From: Alteromonas_E sp964230255
Lineage (GTDB): Bacteria; Pseudomonadota; Gammaproteobacteria; Enterobacterales; Alteromonadaceae
Direction: 5' to 3'
DNA length: 29,895 bases
Assembly (NCBI GenBank): GCA_964230255.1
Contig: CAXRGW010000092.1
Coordinates: 1 to 29,895, forward strand
The notes below the pieces were generated by a model. It was not told where the DNA came from and did not search any database. It saw only the letters and a list, made by a program, of their open reading frames with translations. Below, one piece after another: positions 23,977 to 29,895 of the stretch. The stretch's first letter is position 1. Every line of letters starts with the position of its first letter. Both the position numbers and the translations under genes were made by a program.

Positions 23977-24714
23977 ATGCAGCTTAATTGTGATTTAGGC
24001 GAGGATTTCGGTGCTTGGACAATGTCAGTCGAGCCAGCCATCATGGAAGTTATCGACCAAGCAAATATTGCTTGCGGATTTCATGCCGGCGATCCGTTGG
24101 CAATTGAAAATGCGTTAAAACATGCAATTGAGCACAAAGTCAGTATTGGCGCACATCCAAGTTATCCTGACTTGGTGGGTTTCGGTCGTCGACATATTGC
24201 CATGAGTGCGCCCGAATTAGAGGCATGCCTGCGTTATCAAATTGCAACTCTACGAGGTTTGTGCGAGCTGCATGGCGGTAAACTGGAGTACGTTAAGCCA
24301 CACGGTGCGCTATACAATGATCTCGTCAAGGATAGCGGTATTCGCACAACTGTTATGAAGGTAGTTGCTGAATTCGGGGATTTACATTTAATGTTGCAAG
24401 CCGGGCTTTGGCAGCAGGACTTTGCACTAGAAGCTGAAAAATATGATTTGCAGCTTCAATTTGAAGCGTTCATCGATCGACGCTACACCGATAACGGGTA
24501 CTTGACCAATCGCCGTGAAGCGGGTGCGGTATTACCTCCTGACCAAGCTATACAACAAGCCCAACAGCTTATTGTCAGTCAACAAGTTACTAGCCAATCG
24601 GGCAATGCGCTACCAATATCCGCGTCAACACTGTGTATCCACGGTGATAACAGTGTGGCATTAAGCCTTGCACAACAGGTGAGAGAACTGATCGATACGG
24701 GAGTATCTCATTGA
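23977..24714 (+). CDS. pxpA: PxpA, 5-oxoprolinase subunit A (LamB/YcsF)
   Basis: The 245-residue protein shows all LamB/YcsF hallmarks: LNCDLGEDFGAW at the start, ANIACGFHAGDPLAI, HPSYPDLVGFGRR and VKPHGALYNDL. With PxpB and PxpC it forms the prokaryotic ATP-dependent 5-oxoprolinase, which opens pyroglutamate to glutamate and so clears a spontaneous damage product. I prefer ATG 23977 because E. coli PxpA begins M-K-I-D-L-N-A-D-L-G-E and GAAG lies six bases before it. TTG 23965, four codons earlier and nine bases after GGA, is possible. The stop overlaps the start of pxpB (TTGA). Confidence 0.93.
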   Translation: MQLNCDLGEDFGAWTMSVEPAIMEVIDQANIACGFHAGDPLAIENALKHAIEHKVSIGAHPSYPDLVGFGRRHIAMSAPELEACLRYQIATLRGLCELHGGKLEYVKPHGALYNDLVKDSGIRTTVMKVVAEFGDLHLMLQAGLWQQDFALEAEKYDLQLQFEAFIDRRYTDNGYLTNRREAGAVLPPDQAIQQAQQLIVSQQVTSQSGNALPISASTLCIHGDNSVALSLAQQVRELIDTGVSH

Positions 24715-25379
24715 ATCAAGCGCTCGCGCGTTGGCAAATAGACCATTATTCTGAATGTGGGGAATCAGCATTGATTTTCTATTTCTCAGGGACTTCAATA
24801 CTTGCCCAAAACCAGCATGTTGCCGCACTATATGCTGCGATGAGTGCCGGTCAGCCTGAATGGTTGTGTGATCTCGTCCCCGGTTTTGATACGTTAATGT
24901 TGAGTTTTGATGCACTTAGCATTGATGTTTACGGGGTCATTGGTTGGTTAAGCACTATTCCTCAAAATCAGAATCAAGCCGACCAAGGCATTTGTTATCA
25001 AATCGAGATTGATTATAAAACCGGGGATGATTTTGACTTAGGCACAGTGGGTTCAAGCCTGGGTTTAACGTTTGAGGAGGTGATTAGCTTACATCAGCAA
25101 CACCCATTAAGAGTGTACGCGATAGGATTTGCTCCACAGTTTGGTTACCTAGGCATTTTGCCTCCGGCTCTTAATGTTGCGCGCTTAGCAAAGCCAAGAG
25201 TTGCAGTACCAGCTGGCTCAGTTGCAATTGCAGACAGCTATTCAGCTATCTATCCAATGTCTTCTCCTGGCGGTTGGCAACTGCTTGGCACTGTGGCAGA
25301 CCTTGACGCGTTTCGCGCAATAGATTTACGCGTTGGAGATTCAGTCCAATTCACCACTCATTCGATTGCAAAGGCGTAA
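24711..25379 (+). CDS. pxpB: PxpB, 5-oxoprolinase subunit B (KipI-type)
   Basis: The 222-residue protein has the KipI/allophanate-hydrolase subunit 1 layout. ECGESALIFYF corresponds to the GD/ExALxVxF start strand. AIGFAPQFGYLGILPP, ARLAKPRVAVPAGSVAIAD and YPMSSPGGWQLLGT are the conserved cyclophilin-like core. In the usual GFAPGFAYLG the second Gly is Gln here (GFAPQFGYLG), a mild change. It starts at TTG 24711, four bases overlapping the pxpA stop, which indicates coupled translation. In Bacillus subtilis KipI was first found as an inhibitor of sporulation kinase KinA, but the three-gene complex is the 5-oxoprolinase. A biotin-dependent urea-amidolyase role is unlikely, as no biotin carrier domain is near. 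Confidence 0.93.
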   Translation: MNQALARWQIDHYSECGESALIFYFSGTSILAQNQHVAALYAAMSAGQPEWLCDLVPGFDTLMLSFDALSIDVYGVIGWLSTIPQNQNQADQGICYQIEIDYKTGDDFDLGTVGSSLGLTFEEVISLHQQHPLRVYAIGFAPQFGYLGILPPALNVARLAKPRVAVPAGSVAIADSYSAIYPMSSPGGWQLLGTVADLDAFRAIDLRVGDSVQFTTHSIAKA

Positions 25380-26332
25380 TGCGAATGAGTTTACAGATCC
25401 AACACACATCACTACTGAGTATTATTGTTGATAGCGGACGCCCGCGAATGATGCACTGTGGGGTGACACCCAGTGGCCCCATGGACTGGTTTGCATTCAA
25501 TATCAATAATCGCTTACTGTCGAATCCGTCCAACAGTGCTTGTATTGAAATACATCAGGGTAGCTTCAATATTGTTGCCAGCACACCATGCACAATGGCA
25601 ATTAGCGGTGTTGGTGTCATAGCAAAGGTCAATGATCAAACTATAGATACGTGGCGTGCTTTCGCTGTTGAGCGCGGTGATACAATTTCTGTGGCTACAA
25701 CCGAGAATGGCAAAATTGGGTATTTAGGCGTCAAAGGTGGCATTGATGCACCGGTTGCATGTGGAAGCCGCTCCACAGTAATGCGCGAACACTTAGGTGG
25801 TTTGGATAATCAAGGCAAGCCCCTTGCAGTTGGTGATATTTTAAAGGTGAAGCCAGCGGTTGCAGAGATGCATGGTATTGATGCCGCACAAGATGTTTTG
25901 AGTGAATTACTTGATAACGTATACCGGCCAAGACCAATACGTGTTAGTACCGGTAACCAACACCAATTGCTGGGGCGCAAAGCTTGGCTGACCTTTCTTA
26001 ACGGCGAATATAAAATTACGGCTGAACATTCTCGTATGGGTACTAGACTGGCAGGACCAGTAATATCAAATAAATTGGTATCAATGCGCTCAGAAGGGTT
26101 AGTGCAAGGTACTATACAGGTGCCACCTAATGGGCAACCAATTATTATGAATGCCGACCATCAGACCATGGGGGGCTATCCCAAAATCGCGAATGTATGC
26201 CGTGTGGACTTACCCTTGTTGGCGAGTTTGCCTATCAGTGCAAACATCACATTTATTGAATGTGATACTGCTTGGGCTCGTTTTCTGATACAACACTTGG
26301 TTCGTCAAATAGACGACTGCTTTTACCTATAG
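25379..26332 (+). CDS. pxpC: PxpC, 5-oxoprolinase subunit C (KipA-type)
   Basis: The 317-residue protein has the KipA/allophanate-hydrolase subunit 2 signature. IIVDSGRPRMMHCGVTPSGP and the following MDWFAFNINNRLL correspond to the usual D-x-G-R-x-G-x-x-x-x-G-x-x-x-G-P-x-D. LGVKGGI with GSRSTVMREHLGG, HSRMGTRLAGP, SEGLVQGTIQVPPNGQPI and MGGYPKIANV also match. It is the third subunit of ATP-dependent 5-oxoprolinase. The start ATG shares one base with the pxpB stop (TAATG), so the three genes are translated in strict series. The usual Gly-Tyr of the first motif is changed (GRPRMMHCG in place of GRPGYQHLG), a small divergence. Confidence 0.93.
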   Translation: MRMSLQIQHTSLLSIIVDSGRPRMMHCGVTPSGPMDWFAFNINNRLLSNPSNSACIEIHQGSFNIVASTPCTMAISGVGVIAKVNDQTIDTWRAFAVERGDTISVATTENGKIGYLGVKGGIDAPVACGSRSTVMREHLGGLDNQGKPLAVGDILKVKPAVAEMHGIDAAQDVLSELLDNVYRPRPIRVSTGNQHQLLGRKAWLTFLNGEYKITAEHSRMGTRLAGPVISNKLVSMRSEGLVQGTIQVPPNGQPIIMNADHQTMGGYPKIANVCRVDLPLLASLPISANITFIECDTAWARFLIQHLVRQIDDCFYL

Positions 26333-26345
26333 CAAAGGACAAAAA

Positions 26346-27215
26346 ATGACAATTGCATATTTAAATGGCGAGTTTAAGCCTCTTGAAGAGGCGCAAATTT
26401 CACCGATGGATAGGGGTTTTTTGTTCGGTGACGGTATTTATGAAGTAGTGCCCAGCTACAGAGGAAAAATAGTTGCTGGGAATTTGCACGCGCAGCGTAT
26501 GAATAATGGTTTGAGTGAAATTGGTATCCGGGTACCTACAGTGGATGGCGATTGGGTCGCTATTGCTGAGCAGTTACTCGAAGGCAATATAGAATACTTT
26601 CCAGATGAAAATATCGGCATCTACATCCATGTTAGCCGCGGTGCTGATACTAAGCGGTTTCACGCGTTTCCAGACAACGTAAGGCCAACTGTATTCGCCT
26701 TCGCGTTTAATATTGCACCCTCTAATCAGCCAGATCGGTCGCAAATTACAGGCTTGAATGTTCAAACCCAAGAAGATCTGCGCTGGCGACGCTGTCACAT
26801 CAAATCAACGTCACTGTTAGGTAATGTCATGCATTTCCAAGACAGCTATGGGAAAGGGGTTAACGAAACGATATTGTATAACCAAGATGAAATGGTAACC
26901 GAAGCGAGTGTTAGTAATGTCTTTGCCGTTATTGATGGCGAGGTTGTTACTCCGCCTTTGGATAATCAGTTATTACCTGGTATTACACGTCATATCTTAG
27001 TTAATAGCATTATCAAAGACAGCCAATTTAAATTAACAGAGCGGTCTATATCGTTAGCAGAACTGAAGAGAGCTGATGAAGTGTGGCTTACTAGCTCAAG
27101 TAAAGAAGTTGCACCCGTTGTCGTTATTGATGGTTTACCGGTTGGCGATGGCAATGTTGGTGAGGTGTGGGAGGCGGTAGCAAAGAGCTACCACACACAT
27201 AAGTTTGCCTTTTAA
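26346..27215 (+). CDS. dat: D-amino acid transaminase (class IV PLP aminotransferase)
   Basis: The 289-residue fold-type IV PLP enzyme has the catalytic Lys153 in RRCHIKSTSLLGN and Glu186 in VTEASVSNVF. RGADTKRFHAFP (Arg104, His106) matches the Arg-x-His carboxylate trap of Bacillus D-amino acid transaminase (R98/H100), which points to D-amino acids rather than branched-chain ones or aminodeoxychorismate. It swaps the amino group between D-alanine, D-glutamate and their keto acids. It begins 13 bases after pxpC and appears to belong to that operon; GCAAAGGA precedes the ATG. In that setting it could link D-glutamate with the pyroglutamate pool (inference). It ends convergently five bases from fur. 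Confidence 0.85.
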   Translation: MTIAYLNGEFKPLEEAQISPMDRGFLFGDGIYEVVPSYRGKIVAGNLHAQRMNNGLSEIGIRVPTVDGDWVAIAEQLLEGNIEYFPDENIGIYIHVSRGADTKRFHAFPDNVRPTVFAFAFNIAPSNQPDRSQITGLNVQTQEDLRWRRCHIKSTSLLGNVMHFQDSYGKGVNETILYNQDEMVTEASVSNVFAVIDGEVVTPPLDNQLLPGITRHILVNSIIKDSQFKLTERSISLAELKRADEVWLTSSSKEVAPVVVIDGLPVGDGNVGEVWEAVAKSYHTHKFAF

Positions 27216-27220
27216 GGCCG

Positions 27221-27649
27221 CTAGTCTTTAATGTTTTCGCAATCTTGAATCGTGCAGTCGCCATACAAGTACAAGCTGTGATGTGTCAGCGTCATATTGT
27301 TTTGTTTGGCGATTTGTTCTTGACGCTTTTCGATGATTTCGTCTTCAAATTCAACGACTTTGCCGCAACGTAAGCACACTAGGTGGTCGTGATGGGCCTT
27401 TTGGCTGATTTCAAATACTGACTTGCCGCCTTCGAAATGATGACGATTTAAGATACCCGCATCGTCGAATTGGTTAAGCACTCGATAAACCGTTGCCAGT
27501 CCGATCTCTTCACCTTGGTCGATTAAAATCTTATAAACATCTTCAGCACTAATGTGTTGATTGTCCGGTTCTTGCAGGATTTCAAGGATTTTAAGTCTAG
27601 GGAGCGTGACCTTGAGGCCAGCTTTTTTGAGCTCTTTGTTCTGATCCAT
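27221..27649 (-). CDS. fur: Fur, ferric uptake regulator
   Basis: The 142-residue protein is a close match to Vibrio/Shewanella Fur from the start: MDQNKELKKAGLKVTLPRLK, then HISAEDVYKILIDQGEEIG, LATVYRVLNQFDDAGI (recognition helix), HHFEGGKSVFE and HHDHLVCLRCGK (metal and CxxC zinc sites), and HHSLYLYGDC. It represses iron uptake genes with Fe2+. I chose ATG 27649, because an in-frame extension to 27691 would begin upstream of the TATAAT at 27680-27685 and adds residues not found in Fur. The two Cys at the C-terminus (GDCTIQDC) are typical of the structural zinc site. It ends five bases from the convergent dat gene, with no terminator hairpin visible. Confidence 0.96.
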   Translation of the reverse strand: MDQNKELKKAGLKVTLPRLKILEILQEPDNQHISAEDVYKILIDQGEEIGLATVYRVLNQFDDAGILNRHHFEGGKSVFEISQKAHHDHLVCLRCGKVVEFEDEIIEKRQEQIAKQNNMTLTHHSLYLYGDCTIQDCENIKD

Positions 27650-27679
27650 CGGTTTTTCTATGTCAAAAGTTTGTTGTCT

Positions 27680-27685
27680 ATTATA
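27680..27685 (-). promoter_or_regulatory. -10 box of the fur promoter
   Basis: Perfect TATAAT on the minus strand, about 31 bases before the fur ATG. The -35 region near 27702-27708 (TGTTAA/CTGTTA) is poor. It would place the transcript start near 27673, which excludes the longer fur start at 27691. Confidence 0.5.
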
Positions 27686-27824
27686 GGGCAACTATTAAGA
27701 TTTAACAGCGTCAGACGATAAATAGTTCATCGATAATGCTAAATTTTAAATATTGGGCTAATCTTTAAACAGGGTAAAAGAAATCTGCCTCAAGCGTCTA
27801 ATTTTATTGAGTTATACTGGTACG

Positions 27825-27905
27825 ATGAGAATTGAAACGGTGTTAAAAATATGCAACGCTTTGCGGTATAAATCTGAAAATAATGTAGTGAATATATCAG
27901 TATGA
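27825..27905 (+). CDS. Possible 26-residue leader ORF of the chemotaxis gene
   Basis: ATG 27825 opens a 26-residue frame (MRIETVLKICNALRYKSENN and six more) whose TGA overlaps the ATG of the chemotaxis receptor gene as ATGA. The receptor ATG itself has no Shine-Dalgarno in GAATATATCAGT. A TATACT (27813-27818) lies just before the leader ATG, so a transcript from it would be nearly leaderless. Coupled translation is a possible reading; the ORF is short and may be chance. Confidence 0.3.
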   Translation: MRIETVLKICNALRYKSENNVVNISV

Positions 27906-29895
27906 AATTAACGGTCATTCAGAAAATAGTTCTAGGCTTTATGGCACTCGGATTATTGTTGCTGTTAACCAGCATTTTGAGTTGGTTAGGACTTAAAGAT
28001 ATCAGTCAATCAGCTGAGTCGGTCGTTAAGGAAAAAATGCCGGTACAGTCTAAAGTCATTGATATTCAAGCCGGTGCGTTGCGCCTAGCAAATATCACCA
28101 CGAATGGATTTTACGAACGCGATAGCATCCAACTCGCAGCCAACAAACAGCAATTTGAAGCAAACCGCAATCAATTCAATCAAGTAATAAACGCGCTATC
28201 GCAATTAGTTGATGCTCAGCAACTGGAACAGTTACAACCGATGCAAGCGTTTTTGATTGCGAGTGAACAAATGTACATCGCAAGAGCTACACATCTTACA
28301 CTGTATGCGGACGCTCAGGTTGTCGGTCAAGACGTTTTAGACTATGCCGACGAGGCTAGCGCATTAATGCTCGATTTATCATATTTAGATAACGACGAAC
28401 CGGGATTACAAACGCTCATTGGTGCGGGTTCAAGCATTGATAATAAACTAGCACAAATGCTTAGTGCAGTTAAAGAACTGCTGACATCAGATGACGCTGA
28501 GCTAAGCACTACAATCATGGACGACTTGCAGTATTCAATCAGTAATCTTTCGGTAGATAAAGACTATGTTAATCGCTTAGCAGAAACGATTGATGATGAA
28601 GGCATTGTTGAACTCTTTAACGAACAATACGAAGCGCTAAAGTCATCTTTGGAAAGTAACGAAGGCTTGTTTGCTACACAACGTCAAAAGCTAGACGCGA
28701 TTGCCAATGCGGAAACCAATTTCCAGAGTGCGAGACAACAACTTGAATTAGGGCTAACAAATATTGATACGTTATTTGCGGATATTAGCCAACAAACGCT
28801 TGAAGGCCAGAATGAAATTCTCGATAACGTTGATTCAAATCTGTTAATGAGCGGCGTTATCGCTATCGTTGGTTTAACGGCGGTTATTGGTTTGGCATTC
28901 CTTGCAACTCGAAGTATTGCTGTGCCGCTGGGACGCATAAATAAGGGTTTAAACAAGCTTATTGGTGGGGACTTAACCACGCGTTTAAATGAAGACGGCC
29001 ATTGCGAGTTTGCAAACTTAGCGCGCAAAGTCAATGAATTGTCGGGCAGCTTGCGAACGGTAGTTGGTAATATTTTAGAACAAGAACATATTCTTGATGA
29101 TGTGACTAAACGCAGTGGCGAAATGGCGCGTTTGAGCCTCGAGCAAGTAGATAAGCAACGTCAGCAAATTCAGCTTACAAGTGAAAATACCAACGAGGTT
29201 CGCGTTAAAAGTCAGAGTAACTTGCGACAGGTCGAAGACTCACTTCAACAACTGCATCAAGCTAATGAGCAAAGTGACAAAGTGGTCAAATTGCTGGAGC
29301 GCAGTCGCGAACAGGTAAATTCACAAGCACAGCAGGCTGAGCAATCTGAACAGATAGTTAGCCGTCTTTCAGAGAATAGTCGCAATATAGGCAGCATCTT
29401 GGATGTAATCAAGACTATTGCAGAACAAACCAACTTGTTAGCTCTGAACGCTGCTATTGAGGCCGCGCGAGCGGGCGAGCAAGGGAGAGGGTTCGCAGTT
29501 GTTGCTGATGAAGTTAGAACCTTGGCGAATCGGACTCACGATTCCACAGAAGAAATCGAGAAGATGATTGCTTCGCTACAGACCGATGCGAGCCAAGCCG
29601 TTAAAGCCATCGATGAAGGTAAACACAAAGCACAGGATAGCGTTGAGATAACTCAGCGAGTAGATGCACAGGTGAGTGAAATTACCCAAATCGTAAACGT
29701 AATTACCGAAATTAACGATCGCATCGTAGCCGATTCAAAAGAGCAAGATGTGTTGCTAGATCAAGCGGCGAACAGTTTAGATCAAATTGTTGAACTAGCC
29801 GAAAATACAGCCAGTAGTACACAAAAGTCATCTGAAGTTACGGCAGAAATCGAGCAACAAATGTCGAGCTTAAAACAAGCGGTTGATAAGTTTAA
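27902..29895 (+). CDS. Methyl-accepting chemotaxis protein (3' partial)
   Basis: The frame is open from ATG 27902 to the window edge (664 codons). It has a first membrane helix (about residues 10-32) and a predicted helical periplasmic domain of about 280 residues. The second helix lies near 316-340 (VIAIVGLTAVIGLAFLATRS) and is followed by a HAMP linker (IAVPLGRINKGLNKLIGGDL). The signalling coiled coil has the invariant hairpin tip IAEQTNLLALNAAIEAARAG (about 506-525) and FAVVADEVRTLA. A periplasmic domain of this length fits the helical bimodular (HBM) type better than the shorter four-helix bundle, though I cannot assign its ligand. It signals to CheA/CheW. The C-terminal end and any CheR-docking pentapeptide lie outside the window. 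Confidence 0.9.
   Translation, partial: MKLTVIQKIVLGFMALGLLLLLTSILSWLGLKDISQSAESVVKEKMPVQSKVIDIQAGALRLANITTNGFYERDSIQLAANKQQFEANRNQFNQVINALSQLVDAQQLEQLQPMQAFLIASEQMYIARATHLTLYADAQVVGQDVLDYADEASALMLDLSYLDNDEPGLQTLIGAGSSIDNKLAQMLSAVKELLTSDDAELSTTIMDDLQYSISNLSVDKDYVNRLAETIDDEGIVELFNEQYEALKSSLESNEGLFATQRQKLDAIANAETNFQSARQQLELGLTNIDTLFADISQQTLEGQNEILDNVDSNLLMSGVIAIVGLTAVIGLAFLATRSIAVPLGRINKGLNKLIGGDLTTRLNEDGHCEFANLARKVNELSGSLRTVVGNILEQEHILDDVTKRSGEMARLSLEQVDKQRQQIQLTSENTNEVRVKSQSNLRQVEDSLQQLHQANEQSDKVVKLLERSREQVNSQAQQAEQSEQIVSRLSENSRNIGSILDVIKTIAEQTNLLALNAAIEAARAGEQGRGFAVVADEVRTLANRTHDSTEEIEKMIASLQTDASQAVKAIDEGKHKAQDSVEITQRVDAQVSEITQIVNVITEINDRIVADSKEQDVLLDQAANSLDQIVELAENTASSTQKSSEVTAEIEQQMSSLKQAVDKF

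Noticed and set aside
1..29895. Search for a defence island, prophage, CRISPR array or tRNA-flanked insertion around the TIR-like gene
   Set aside because: Neighbours are ordinary chromosomal genes (msrPQ, exported proteins). I saw no integrase, direct repeats, att-like duplication or spacer-repeat pattern.

Overview
The window looks like chromosomal DNA of a marine gammaproteobacterium, probably of or near the Alteromonadales/Shewanella/Vibrio group. This rests on a very Vibrio-like Fur protein, an alaA-yfbR pair as in Escherichia coli, a DUF3718-like secreted protein and modest GC content. That placement is inference from protein resemblance. I see no rRNA, tRNA, CRISPR array, insertion sequence, phage gene or integration site, and no gene-free stretch over 300 bases.

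Left part (1-4980): the tail of an unrecognised membrane protein; a SpoIIAA/STAS-like gene broken by an in-frame amber codon (minus); a periplasmic dienelactone hydrolase; a DUF368 polyprenyl-phosphate translocase-type protein; a tiny Pmp3/YqaE membrane protein whose only sensible start is ATA; a small outer-membrane beta-barrel translationally coupled to a PhyH-type Fe(II)/2-oxoglutarate dioxygenase; and a DUF3718-like exported protein (minus) with a hairpin terminator.

Middle part (5058-14940): an operator-like dyad; an unknown exported protein (minus); a membrane protein starting with half a TIR domain and probably frameshifted near 7430, so that its last module lies in a second ORF; msrPQ (methionine sulfoxide repair); and a minus-strand cluster alaA - yfbR-like - ychJ - dgt (transamination plus nucleotide housekeeping), in which the YfbR homologue has HE in place of the catalytic HD. 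Divergent from alaA are an LRAT-like NlpC/P60-superfamily protein and a DUF2189 membrane protein ending at a strong hairpin terminator.

Right part (14941-29895): a minus-strand efflux operon (lipoprotein adaptor, then two RND permeases, no outer-membrane channel gene beside them); cvfB-like and osmC-like genes (minus); a tightly coupled plus-strand operon pxpA-pxpB-pxpC-dat that joins ATP-dependent 5-oxoprolinase to a D-amino acid transaminase; fur (minus); and a methyl-accepting chemotaxis protein running off the right edge.

Most genes are ordinary housekeeping or accessory metabolism. The points worth a second look are the broken or non-canonical genes (amber codon, ATA start, frameshifted half-TIR protein), the HD-to-HE change, the pxpABC-dat linkage, and several dyads and a leader ORF in the intergenic regions. 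I did not find a convincing wholly new system.
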